Assembly (NCBI GenBank): GCA_903896505.1
Contig: CAITXU010000272.1
Span: 1-38,872, forward strand
Direction: 5' to 3'
Length of the DNA stretch: 38,872 bases
From: an uncultured Verrucomicrobiota bacterium
GTDB lineage: Bacteria; Verrucomicrobiota; Verrucomicrobiia; Limisphaerales; UBA9464
The translations under genes and the position numbers were made by a program. Within the stretch, counting starts at the first letter, position 1; every line of letters begins with the position of its first letter. Of this stretch, positions 22,761-32,740 are shown one piece after another. The notes under the pieces are model-generated. The model was given only the letters and a program-made list of their open reading frames with translations. It was not told where the DNA came from and did not search any database.

Positions 22761-25700
22761 ACAGTCAAGGGGCACCATCTCCGCGGCGATACCACACGGC
22801 GGTTTGGACAGGGAGGGAAATGATCGTTTGGGGCGGCTCGAAGGGGCCTGGTGATGGAATTCAGATTCTCACCGACGGTGCGGCCTACAATCCGGCCAGT
22901 AATACTTGGCGTCCGATTTCGAGCGCAGGAGCTCCTTCGCCCCGTTACCAGCATTTTGCCACCTGGACGGGTAGCCAAATGCTGATTTGGGGCGGCGTCC
23001 AGGTTTACGACGGCTGGAAAACGGCACCCGGTGGCGCAGGCTACGACCCGGTGACCGACACATGGACACCGATCATGGATATCCTAAGTCCTAAGCCGGA
23101 GATCACTGGCAACCCCCAAGACAAAACGGTAGTCGTCGGCCAATCCGCAACATTGAGCGTCGCCGCTCAAGGGGCCAACCCTTTGACTTATCAGTGGCGC
23201 TTCGGAACCAACGACATTCCCGGTGCCACCCATCCGACATATTCGATCGCCAACACCCGGTTGAGTGATGCCGGGACCTACAGCGTGGTGGTAAAGAACG
23301 ATTTTGGAGTCATCGACAGCCGCGAAGCTCAATTGAGCGTTTTTCCGGTAGGGATGCCTTATTCTTCGAAAGTCACTAATTACGAGACGGCGGTCAAGTT
23401 GGAGCCCAGTCTGATTTCCCGTTATTCTTTCAACGACGGAACCGTTGCCGATCACATTGGAAACAGAAATGGAACGTTGATGGGAAATGCCGGGCCGGAT
23501 TATGGGTTCGGGGGAGGGCCGGACCTCGGTCTCAAGCTGGATGGGAATGGCTGGGTCAACCTGGGGTATGCCTTCGGCTGCTGCACCCTCAAGGGTGGCG
23601 GAGTAACAAATTTGGGAACGATCGAGCTTTGGTTGCGACCGGCATGGACCAATATAGCTTATAATCCAACAATCATCTCGCAACGGGACGATAAGGGTGG
23701 CCCGGCCGATTTCAGCGTTCACATGGGTTCCGATGCGGACAAAATCTATTTCTGGGACGGGTATCAGGCGGTGTCGGTTCCATTGCCCTCCAGAGCGGAT
23801 TCGGTGTGGCATCACCTGGGTGTCATTGCCGATTCAGGTATCTGGAGTGTCGTCTGGGATGGCCAGTTACTTGCAGGAGTGCCTTTCAGTATTAGTGGTC
23901 GGTATTTTCCGGTGCAATTTGGATCAGCAGGACCCGACGGACAAGAGGTGTGGGTGGGCAACCTGGACGAAATCGCCATTTATAGTACCCCACTGACGAC
24001 GGACACCATTCGCGAACATTATCTTGCGGGCTTATCTTCCGGGGCTCCGCTTTTTCCCGGAGGACCTACCAACACGGCGGTTGAATATGGAAAGTCGATC
24101 ACCTTGGGAGTCGATGTTCTTGGGACTGTCCCCTTCGCTTATCAATGGTTTCATGAAACAAATGCCATTACCGGGGCAACCAATGCCCTATTAACCATCA
24201 GCCAGGCGACGCTCTCCGACGCTGGGAATTATACCGTCGTCGCAAGCAATTCGTTTGGAGTTGGGCGGAGCCCCATTGTGACATTGACCATCAACCCGGC
24301 ACCGCCCCCGCAAATCTCCCGGCAGCCTCGGAATAGGACCGCCTTGGAAGGTGGGAGTGCCACCTTTACCACGGCCGGAACAGGGGCCGGACCGATTGTC
24401 TATCAGTGGTATTTTGAGACGAATCTTATTCCCGGCGCGACCTCGAACGTCCTGGACCTTAGTCACGTCAAAATCACTGACGCAGGCTCCTATACCGCTG
24501 TTGTGGGAAATTTGTTTGGATCGGTCACCAGCAGCCCCGCCCAGCTGTACGTCCTTCCCGCCAGCGCGTCCAGCGTTCCCGAGCTGGTGAAGGCCTACCA
24601 AGGTGCTGTTCGTGCAGAATCCGGATTGAGCTCGTTCATCACTTTTGACGATGGAACCTCGGTGGATACGGTCGGCAAGAGCGATGCGGTGCTCATGGGA
24701 GATACGGATTTCGCCTACGGCTTCGGTGGAGGAACGGATGGTGCCCTTTCGCTGCACGGTGCGGGTTGGGCGAGCATGCCTTGGACCAACAATTACTACA
24801 CAGGAGGTGCCATTGAGTTATGGGTGAAGGCCGACGACTGGGGATTTCCCTCCTATTCTCCCACGATTGTGTCGGATTACATCGACTATGGGTCTCAAAT
24901 CAAATTTTCGCTGGCCCTGAACTCTGACAAGAATGCCCTCACTCTTCACACGGAAACAGGCGATCATCCACTGGCTCTTCCGAAAAATGCGGGGAACATC
25001 TGGCATCATCTGGGTATCAGTTTTGGGAACTTTTCCTGGAACATAGTTTGGGACAATGTCCTGTTTCAGCGCAGCTATTTCGAGGACCTGATCGCCACGA
25101 GCCGACTTAAACTTGGGGCGCTGAAAGAGGATGGGACGAATCCCTGGAAGGGGGAACTGGACGATGTGGCCGTCTACAGAACAGCTCAAAATCCACAGGA
25201 TTTCTTGGACCGATTTGCAACATTTTTTACCCATTCGCCGCCACAAATTGACCGGCAACCGGTCGATCAGACGGTAACCTGGGGAGACCCCGCGTCACTG
25301 GACGTCACTGCCGATGGAATCGGTTCGCTGACAGTTCAATGGTATCATGGCACCAACTTGATTGTCGGGGCCACCAACTGGTCCTATCCCATCGGTGCCA
25401 CAACATTTAAGGATGGGGGCACCTATCACGCGATCGTCTCCAACTCCAATGGACTGACAGCCACCAGGACAGCGACGTTGGTAGTGAAGCCAGGAGATCC
25501 TCCAAACATACAGAACCCTCCTCAAAATCTGACCATCGTGGTCGGAGCCTATGCTCGTCTTTCTGTTTCCGCCTGGGTACCAGGCGGCCCCATTTTTTAC
25601 CAATGGATGAAGGATGGGTACCCCGTCGAAGGGGCCACAAACAACCTGCTCCCCTTCCCGAACGTGAGTTTCTCCGATTCGGGCTCGTATGCCGTATCCG

Positions 25701-27019
25701 TGTCGAATCAATGGGGGTCAAACACCAGCGATGTCGTCCAGTTGGCAGTCATCCTGGGAAGTCCTTATCATTTCACCACCCTGGGCCGTGGTTCATTGAG
25801 GTTTGGCTCGCCTGCAGGCCTCGTTTTGGATGCTGCCGGAAATCTCTACGTATCCGATTCGGCCTCCAACACCATTAGCAAGGTATCCAAAGATGGCTCG
25901 GTGGTGCTTATCGCCGGTGCCCCGAATGGCGAAGCCGGTAATGCGGATGGATTGGGTACCACGGCGAGGTTCAATTCGCCAAAGGGACTGGCCATCGATT
26001 CCTCCGGAAACCTGTTTGTCGCAGATTATTACAACGCGGAAATTCGAATGATTTCGACCAACGGCGTCGTATCCACGCTTACGGGAACGAATAGCTGGTT
26101 TTCCCGATTTAATTTCCTGGATGGTCCCCCGTCCACTGCAACTCTTAGAGGACCTTGCGGTCTTGGTTTCGATTCGGTGGGTCATTTGTTTTTCACTGAT
26201 ACACGCAACAATGCCGTCCGGTTTGTAGACCCATTGGGCAATGTAACAACACCGTTTGGAACGCAGCGATGGTACGAGGGCATAGGTCTAACCTTACAGG
26301 GCGGTTGGGCGGACGGTTCAGGGGCGGACGTTCAATTTCAGTTTCCTAGCGGCCTCGCCGCCGACTCCCTCACGAACGTGTATGTCGGCGACGCTCAAAA
26401 CAATGTCATCCGGAAAATCGTTCCCGCCGGAACCAACTGGCTGGTCAGTACTTTCGCTGGAATGCCCACTCAGCCGGGGATGAGCGACGGGCAAGGGTCG
26501 ATGGCAAGGTTTGGCGGGACTGCAGGATTGGCGACAGATTCCCAAGGAAACCTGTTTGTGGCGGACAATGTGAATAATACCATTCGAATGGTGTCTCCCA
26601 ATGGGTATGTGACGACGATTGGTGGGATGACACTCCTGGACGAATACTACCAGGTGGTGGGCGGTAGCGGAAATGTCGACGGCACGGGGCTTGAGGCCCG
26701 ATTCAACATGCCCCAGGCGATTGCCGTCGATGCGTTCGGCACCCTCTATGTCGCGGATTCAGGTAACGGGAGTATTCGTGTGGGTGTCCCGGCGGTCCCA
26801 TCTCCCTGGTTAAGCCAGATCACGTTGACCAACGGGAATGTGCTATTGCAGCTCTTGGGGCTGCCTTCAACCACCTATGTTTTGCAAGCGTCGCCGACCC
26901 CCGTATCCGGGTGGTTTCCCACGAGCACGAACATGACAGCATCCGATGGGCGATTGACCTTTACAAACCCATTGCCTTCCGATCGCGCTGGCCGTTTTTA
27001 CCGGGCTTCCGGTCCTTAG
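22655..27019 (+). CDS. Secreted Kelch/Ig/LamG/NHL protein, paralogue 2: main part after the frameshift
   Basis: An open frame of 1454 codons whose genuine homology begins about 22688. In order: the rest of Kelch repeat 5 and repeats 6-7 (to about 23075); Ig-like domain (23090-23345, LTYQWRFGTNDI, DAGTYSVVVKN); LamG-like domain (23380-24020); two Ig-like domains (24050-24560); second LamG-like domain (24580-25220); two Ig-like domains (25230-25755); about five NHL repeats (25790-26790, GLAIDSSGNLFVADYYN type); and a C-terminal YVLQASPTPVSGW...GRFYRASGP domain shared with paralogue 1. With the upstream part it has seven Kelch repeats, matching the kinase sensor. The domain set suggests carbohydrate or protein binding outside the cell. 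Confidence 0.87.
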   Translation: MDGPRNDRLGGTSDGIFYLGDGARYSPANDTWTLVNSQGAPSPRRYHTAVWTGREMIVWGGSKGPGDGIQILTDGAAYNPASNTWRPISSAGAPSPRYQHFATWTGSQMLIWGGVQVYDGWKTAPGGAGYDPVTDTWTPIMDILSPKPEITGNPQDKTVVVGQSATLSVAAQGANPLTYQWRFGTNDIPGATHPTYSIANTRLSDAGTYSVVVKNDFGVIDSREAQLSVFPVGMPYSSKVTNYETAVKLEPSLISRYSFNDGTVADHIGNRNGTLMGNAGPDYGFGGGPDLGLKLDGNGWVNLGYAFGCCTLKGGGVTNLGTIELWLRPAWTNIAYNPTIISQRDDKGGPADFSVHMGSDADKIYFWDGYQAVSVPLPSRADSVWHHLGVIADSGIWSVVWDGQLLAGVPFSISGRYFPVQFGSAGPDGQEVWVGNLDEIAIYSTPLTTDTIREHYLAGLSSGAPLFPGGPTNTAVEYGKSITLGVDVLGTVPFAYQWFHETNAITGATNALLTISQATLSDAGNYTVVASNSFGVGRSPIVTLTINPAPPPQISRQPRNRTALEGGSATFTTAGTGAGPIVYQWYFETNLIPGATSNVLDLSHVKITDAGSYTAVVGNLFGSVTSSPAQLYVLPASASSVPELVKAYQGAVRAESGLSSFITFDDGTSVDTVGKSDAVLMGDTDFAYGFGGGTDGALSLHGAGWASMPWTNNYYTGGAIELWVKADDWGFPSYSPTIVSDYIDYGSQIKFSLALNSDKNALTLHTETGDHPLALPKNAGNIWHHLGISFGNFSWNIVWDNVLFQRSYFEDLIATSRLKLGALKEDGTNPWKGELDDVAVYRTAQNPQDFLDRFATFFTHSPPQIDRQPVDQTVTWGDPASLDVTADGIGSLTVQWYHGTNLIVGATNWSYPIGATTFKDGGTYHAIVSNSNGLTATRTATLVVKPGDPPNIQNPPQNLTIVVGAYARLSVSAWVPGGPIFYQWMKDGYPVEGATNNLLPFPNVSFSDSGSYAVSVSNQWGSNTSDVVQLAVILGSPYHFTTLGRGSLRFGSPAGLVLDAAGNLYVSDSASNTISKVSKDGSVVLIAGAPNGEAGNADGLGTTARFNSPKGLAIDSSGNLFVADYYNAEIRMISTNGVVSTLTGTNSWFSRFNFLDGPPSTATLRGPCGLGFDSVGHLFFTDTRNNAVRFVDPLGNVTTPFGTQRWYEGIGLTLQGGWADGSGADVQFQFPSGLAADSLTNVYVGDAQNNVIRKIVPAGTNWLVSTFAGMPTQPGMSDGQGSMARFGGTAGLATDSQGNLFVADNVNNTIRMVSPNGYVTTIGGMTLLDEYYQVVGGSGNVDGTGLEARFNMPQAIAVDAFGTLYVADSGNGSIRVGVPAVPSPWLSQITLTNGNVLLQLLGLPSTTYVLQASPTPVSGWFPTSTNMTASDGRLTFTNPLPSDRAGRFYRASGP
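22681..22687 (+). other. G7 tract at the frameshift
   Basis: In the other Kelch repeats the WGG codons are mixed (TGG GGC GG or TGG GGA GG). In repeat 5 they form a pure run of seven G. An eight-G run would keep the frame (W G G T S D G). Confidence 0.8.
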
Positions 27020-27047
27020 CTTGCCGCAGACTGCCGCGTGGCAGCTC

Positions 27048-27112
27048 GGTCCTGCGGACGGCCTATTCGCTTCGCGTTTGCGGATGAACGGCAGTTCCGA
27101 ACCGCCTACGAA
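27048..27112 (+). repeat. Fragment of the REP-bearing element
   Basis: CGGTCCTGCGGACGGCCTAT and CGCTTCGCGTTTG match the first part of the element at 21115-21160; the REP core is absent. It is part of the 180-nt gap before the DUF4143 gene. Confidence 0.55.
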
Positions 27113-27128
27113 TCGGCGAGGGATGTGG

Positions 27129-27203
27129 GGCGATCACGACGGGGTCGTCATGAACGCGATCGAGCCGGTTCCCACCCAACGCTACACGACAGCCACAAAT
27201 TAC
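27129..27203 (+). pseudogene. Short remnant of a Ser/Thr kinase gene
   Basis: On the plus strand the DNA reads GVVMNAIEPVPTQRYTTAT. This matches DWVVMKAIEPVPARRYSTAT at the end of the kinase C-lobe encoded at 16630-16700, with GGCGATC conserved before it and GTCGTCATGAA inside. Nothing else of the kinase is present. The remnant runs into the end of the leftward ATPase gene. Confidence 0.7.
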
Positions 27204-28363
27204 GGTCCGCTGGAGCCTGGGCTACGGCGAAGCTCCTGTAACGTCGTCGGCAGCGGACAAACGATCACCTTTTCGTGAACGGGATAGGTGTCGCGACCGG
27301 GGTAGACAATCCAGGCCTTTTCCAACTGGAGGTATTCCAAGGCGACGTGGAGTGACTTGGTCATCGTAGGACCGTCGCTACACTTGAGCTCGACACCGTA
27401 GCGTTTCCCCCCACGAAAGAACATGAGGTCAAGTTCTGCTCCGCCATGGGTTCCCCAGAAAAAGGCCTGGCGGGTATCGACCACCCCTAACAGCTGTTCC
27501 AGAGCAAAGCCTTCCCAGGACGCCCCTTGTTTGGGATGTCCTGCGAGTTGAAGTCGGCTCTCCACGCTCAAAAGGGCATGGAGCAAGCCGGAGTCGCGAA
27601 TGTAGATTTTCGGGGACTTGTATTGTCGTTTCCCAATGTTTTCATGCCACGGTTGCAATACGCGCAGGACGAAGGCACCTGCGAGGATGTCCAAATAGGA
27701 ACGCACAGTTTTCTCCGATAGCCCCATGCCCCGGGCAAGCTCCGCCCCATTCCAAATCTGGGCATGGTAGTGGGCGAGCATGCTCCAAAAGCGGAGCAAG
27801 GCTTCCGCGGGAATCCGTAAGCCCAAGTTGGGAAGGTCGCGTTCGAGAAAGGTTCGGATGAAGTCCTGCCGCCAATTCAAGCTGGCACGGTCACTCTTTG
27901 CCAGAAACGAGCGCGGAAAGCCCCCGCGAACCCAAAGTTGGTCGGCCAGATTGGGCTCAACGTCTTGGAGATCAAACCCGCTCAGGTCCACAAACCCCGC
28001 CCGTCCCGCCAAGGACTCTGAGACTCCTCGAACCAAATCGGGAGCAACGCTGCCCAGCAGTAAGAATTTCGCCGATGAATGGGGTCGGTCCGCCAGAGGC
28101 CGGAGAACGGTAAAAAGCTCCGGCATTCGCTGAACTTCATCGATAACGATAAGGCCAGTCAAGCTCTCGAGTACCAGTTCCGGGGTCTGCAATTTCGCCC
28201 GATCAGAAGGCTTCTCGAGGTCGAAAAACGTGGAAGGACGTCGGTGCGCATAGGCGCGGGCAAGGGTGGTCTTGCCACACTGGCGCGGACCGAGCAAGAC
28301 AGCGATTGGGTTGTCATCCAAGGCCAATTCCAGTGCTTCCATGGCTTTGGTCCGGACAATCAT
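27200..28363 (-). CDS. AAA+ ATPase with DUF4143 domain
   Basis: A 387-residue protein. Residues 1-150 are the AAA_14 ATPase domain: Walker A GPRQCGKTT (25-33), an FFDLE strand, Walker B LIVIDEVQR (71-79) and LLLGSVAP as sensor-like segment (usual relatives have GS). Residues about 190-345 are DUF4143, with ERDLPNLGLRI, a winged-helix segment ELARGMGLSEKTVRSYLDIL, and a nuclease-like tail EGFALEQLLGV...FFWGTHGGAELDLMF...YGVELKCSDGP. The GGAELDL and EvK-type residues resemble the PD-(D/E)XK fold. The family is widespread, often horizontally mobile, and its role is unclear. A perfect palindrome overlaps the promoter. A decayed copy is at 18400-18573. Confidence 0.9.
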   Translation of the reverse strand: MIVRTKAMEALELALDDNPIAVLLGPRQCGKTTLARAYAHRRPSTFFDLEKPSDRAKLQTPELVLESLTGLIVIDEVQRMPELFTVLRPLADRPHSSAKFLLLGSVAPDLVRGVSESLAGRAGFVDLSGFDLQDVEPNLADQLWVRGGFPRSFLAKSDRASLNWRQDFIRTFLERDLPNLGLRIPAEALLRFWSMLAHYHAQIWNGAELARGMGLSEKTVRSYLDILAGAFVLRVLQPWHENIGKRQYKSPKIYIRDSGLLHALLSVESRLQLAGHPKQGASWEGFALEQLLGVVDTRQAFFWGTHGGAELDLMFFRGGKRYGVELKCSDGPTMTKSLHVALEYLQLEKAWIVYPGRDTYPVHEKVIVCPLPTTLQELRRSPGSSGP

Positions 28364-28369
28364 GGACGG

Positions 28370-28415
28370 AGAATAGTCCTTGTATTTCTGGAGTCAAAGT
28401 ATAGAAATACAAGGA
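28370..28415 (-). promoter_or_regulatory. Palindromic operator overlapping the DUF4143 gene promoter
   Basis: A perfect 13-bp inverted repeat, TCCTTGTATTTCT (28377-28389) and AGAAATACAAGGA (28403-28415), with a 13-nt spacer. On the minus strand TTGACT (28392-28397) and TATTCT (28370-28375) form a plausible promoter with 16-nt spacing. It would place the transcript start at or near the ATG (28363), so the mRNA may be leaderless. The palindrome covers the -35 and spacer, so a bound protein would block transcription. The partly decayed copy at 18537-18573 shows the motif travels with the gene. Confidence 0.6.
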
Positions 28416-28439
28416 ATTTTTGGAGGATAGCACAAACGT

Positions 28440-28604
28440 ATCCGGCGCGGTTCGCCCGATTGAATCCGTGCGGAATTTCTTGAATTGGACGGGACATGGT
28501 CAATCCCATCCCCCGCGAGCATCGGTCCTGCGGACGGCCTATTTGCTTCGCCCGCTCGGAATACGCCGCGCAAAGTGGCAGCGGCACCGTCGGACGCTTC
28601 GCGA
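28440..28604. other. Intergenic region with shared upstream block and REP fragment
   Basis: 28440-28505 matches the start of the conserved upstream blocks at 18600 and 21562. 28523-28590 is a truncated copy of the REP-bearing element (CGGTCCTGCGGACGGCCTAT ... GTGGCAGCGGCACCG), where the REP breaks off after half its length. No gene is seen. Confidence 0.6.
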
Positions 28605-29402
28605 TCAACGGACCGCACTGCTCAACCACCGAAGAAGGTTCTTCCAATTGCGTGAGGCATACCGGGCAGTAAAACGTCGAAGTTGTAGCGGGTCGACTCC
28701 GACCCGGTTGACCCCCGCTTCTGTGGTGCATGCGGTGAGGAAACCGGCCTCTTGCACGAGGTCGCGCACTGCTGGATTGTAATCGCCGTAGGGATAACAG
28801 AAGTCGCGCACGGGCACCCCAAAGAGGTCCTCGAGTCGTGATCGACTCGACCGGATTTCCTCACGGGCCTCGGCCAGCGGAATTCGGGTCAGGTGCGGGT
28901 GGGTGCAGGTGTGGGCTCCAATGACATGACCCGCCGCCAGCCATTCACGAATCTGCAAGGCATCCATCAGGCGCTCGGTGGCCTCCCCTTCCGCCTCTTC
29001 CCAGGCATTCGTCCCGCCGATCCGCCCGGGAACCAAAAATTGAACGGCCTGAAACTGTGCCTCCCGGAGTGGCTCCAGACTGTGCCGCAGGACATTCTCA
29101 AATCCATCGTCAAACGTGATGGCGATCCGCCGTGACCCATCGGAACTTGGCCCAACGACATCGCCGGGAAGCAACGAACGGTAACCGGCCAGCGCCAGCT
29201 CCCGCATCTGTCGCCCAAACAGGGCTTCACTCACGTAAAGCCCCTTGAGGCGAACCCGGGCCGGACGAGGTCCAAGCTTATGGTACGTCAGCATCGGCCA
29301 ACCGCTGGCAAATTCGTCGGCAAAAGGCTTGAGCGAGGTATAGTAGTGTGGCAACGCCCGCTTGGACGCCGAAGTCTCCGCGCTGGCTGGCGCTGGATTC
29401 AT
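28605..29402 (-). CDS. Polysaccharide deacetylase (carbohydrate esterase 4) family protein
   Basis: A 265-residue NodB-type deacetylase. Motif 1 is TFDDG (96-100), with the catalytic and metal-binding Asp pair. Motif 2 is HTCTHPH (164-170), the zinc-binding H-x3-H type. A later motif is FCYPYGDYNPA (201-211). An N-terminal MLTYHKLG segment is typical of the subgroup acting on surface sugars. It removes N- or O-acetyl groups from a polysaccharide; the substrate is unknown. ATG at 29402 overlaps the glycosyltransferase stop by 4 nt (ATGA), so the two are co-translated. No signal peptide is obvious, which suggests cytoplasmic action on a lipid-linked sugar or an unconventional location. Confidence 0.9.
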   Translation of the reverse strand: MNPAPASAETSASKRALPHYYTSLKPFADEFASGWPMLTYHKLGPRPARVRLKGLYVSEALFGRQMRELALAGYRSLLPGDVVGPSSDGSRRIAITFDDGFENVLRHSLEPLREAQFQAVQFLVPGRIGGTNAWEEAEGEATERLMDALQIREWLAAGHVIGAHTCTHPHLTRIPLAEAREEIRSSRSRLEDLFGVPVRDFCYPYGDYNPAVRDLVQEAGFLTACTTEAGVNRVGVDPLQLRRFTARYASRNWKNLLRWLSSAVR

Positions 29403-30520
29403 CGGCGGTCGGCCAGAGAGGCCGTGTAATGACACAGGGTGGCGGCCGCTAGATGGCTCCGCGTGAAATGGGTCGTGACATGCTGCCGACCCCTCGCGCC
29501 CATGGAGGATCGGAGTTCCGGATCCGAGGCTAATCGGCCCATGGCCTCCACCAGTTCGCTGACGTCGCCGGGTGTTACGAGGTATCCTTCCTGACCGTCG
29601 GTGAATTCCTCGGGAATGCCGTCCATCCGTGAAGCAACAATGGGATGTCCCGACGCCATGCCCTCGAGCACCACGAGAGGAAAGGCATCGGTACCGACGG
29701 CTGGATGAACCAGCACGTCCAACGCTTTCATCCACGGTCGGATATCATCGGTGAACGGCTCCAGGCGGACGATGTCCTGCAGTTGTTCGCTGGCGATTTT
29801 TTGCTCGATGAGCGGTCGCATGTCGCCATGGCCGATGAGCACAAAACGAGCTTTGGGATACGAGGTTCGGAGCTGTGTAGCGGCGGAAAGAAACTCAATC
29901 TGCCCCTTGCCGCGCGGGAGGGGATACATGCCCACGACGCCAAACACCACATGGTCGGGTCCCCATCCCAGGGCTCGGCGAAGGGCATCGGCCTCGGCGG
30001 GCCGGCCACCGGCGAAGCGATCGACATCGATGCCGCAATAAGCTTGGAGGATGCGGGAGGGATTTCCCTGAAGCTCGGCCCGAAGGACACCTTCGACTGC
30101 CTTGGAAACGGCGATAACCCGGGCACCCTTCAACAAAAATCGGCGGCTGAACCCACGGGGCCGGGTCATCAGATGCCGGGTGATGAAGACCCGGGTGTCG
30201 CGTCCAGCCAACCGGGCGGCGACGATGGCGGGCCAGTAGTCACACCCCTGATGGACGTGAAGGATGTCGGCATCGATCTGGGAGACCGCCTGGCGCAGGG
30301 CGGCGACGGCTTTCCACCGGAGGGGACTGCGGGCGGCGAAGGTCTGGACCTCGACGGAAAGCTCGCGGGCGCGGGATTCCCAGCGACTGCCCGCCCCCAC
30401 GACAAGAGTTACGTGACAACCCTGCTCTTGGAGCCCCCGGGACAATTCAAGGGTCTGGGTATCCACCCCGCCCCCATTGAAAAGCGAATTGGCCTGAACG
30501 ATGCGATGCGGACGATTCAA
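29399..30520 (-). CDS. GT4-family glycosyltransferase
   Basis: A 373-residue GT-B fold enzyme. The N-terminal acceptor domain begins NSLFNGGGVDTQTLELSRGL, with DADILHVHQGCDYWPAIVAAR. The C-terminal nucleotide-sugar domain has VVGMYPLPRGKGQIEFLSAA, ARFVLIGHGDMRPLIEQ, and PFTDDIRPWMKALDVLVHPA. The donor-binding Glu motif is represented by TDAFPLVVLEGMASGHPIVA, with the EX7E pattern modified. It probably adds a sugar to a cell-surface glycan. The start is TTG at 30520; an in-frame stop lies just upstream and no ATG or GTG fits. It is translationally coupled to the deacetylase and divergent from the exporter genes. Confidence 0.9.
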   Translation of the reverse strand: MNRPHRIVQANSLFNGGGVDTQTLELSRGLQEQGCHVTLVVGAGSRWESRARELSVEVQTFAARSPLRWKAVAALRQAVSQIDADILHVHQGCDYWPAIVAARLAGRDTRVFITRHLMTRPRGFSRRFLLKGARVIAVSKAVEGVLRAELQGNPSRILQAYCGIDVDRFAGGRPAEADALRRALGWGPDHVVFGVVGMYPLPRGKGQIEFLSAATQLRTSYPKARFVLIGHGDMRPLIEQKIASEQLQDIVRLEPFTDDIRPWMKALDVLVHPAVGTDAFPLVVLEGMASGHPIVASRMDGIPEEFTDGQEGYLVTPGDVSELVEAMGRLASDPELRSSMGARGRQHVTTHFTRSHLAAATLCHYTASLADRR

Positions 30521-30590
30521 GGGTGGAAGTGTCCCGAGTCCTCAGGTCGAGTCAAAAAAAACCGCCGCCCCTCTGCAAACCTACCGCGCC

Positions 30591-30613
30591 GTAGCGCAGA
30601 CATTTTTGTCTGC
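30591..30613 (+). repeat. Single arm of the AGACATTCTTGTC repeat
   Basis: GTAGCGCAGACATTTTTGTC plus TGC: another copy of the arm in the 12856-13022 palindrome, with a CCGTGCCGC flank also seen there. Confidence 0.65.
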
Positions 30614-30689
30614 CGTGCCGCAGACTCTCCAGTGGGAAGGGACGGGCACCGTCCCAAGGCTGCGCACTTGGCCGCCGACCTCCCTGGAG

Positions 30690-30815
30690 CCTTGGGATCG
30701 AGGTGCCCTTAGTTCGGGAAAGGTGTTGATCCCCGCAATGATTGGGGACTTGCTGGAGCGCGTCCCTCCGATGGATGTCCCTCCTTCGGAGGAACTTGCG
30801 TCTGAAGAGACGCGC
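30690..30815 (-). repeat. Dispersed repeat (family C), copy 4
   Basis: Reverse complement of 1-116: GGGCACC block, GGGGATCA, AAGTCCCCA, CGGAGGGACG, GGAGGGACATCCA and GACGCAAG appear in matching order with few differences. With copy 3 and the AGACATTCTTGTC arm it fills most of the 381-nt gap (30521-30901) between the divergent glycosyltransferase and exporter genes. Confidence 0.7.
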
Positions 30816-30901
30816 TCCTATTAGAGACGTCCCCTATCGAGGGCCTCTGGAAATCTCATTGGCCACGTCCGCAGAAGGAGTCAAACTGGAGGGACTTACC
30901 G

Positions 30902-32736
<1,835 letters not shown>

Positions 32737-32740
<4 letters not shown>

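Noticed and set aside
29645..30712. Plus-strand ORF of 355 codons opposite the glycosyltransferase
   Set aside because: Antisense shadow; no domain, and it runs into the AGACATTCTTGTC repeat at its end.
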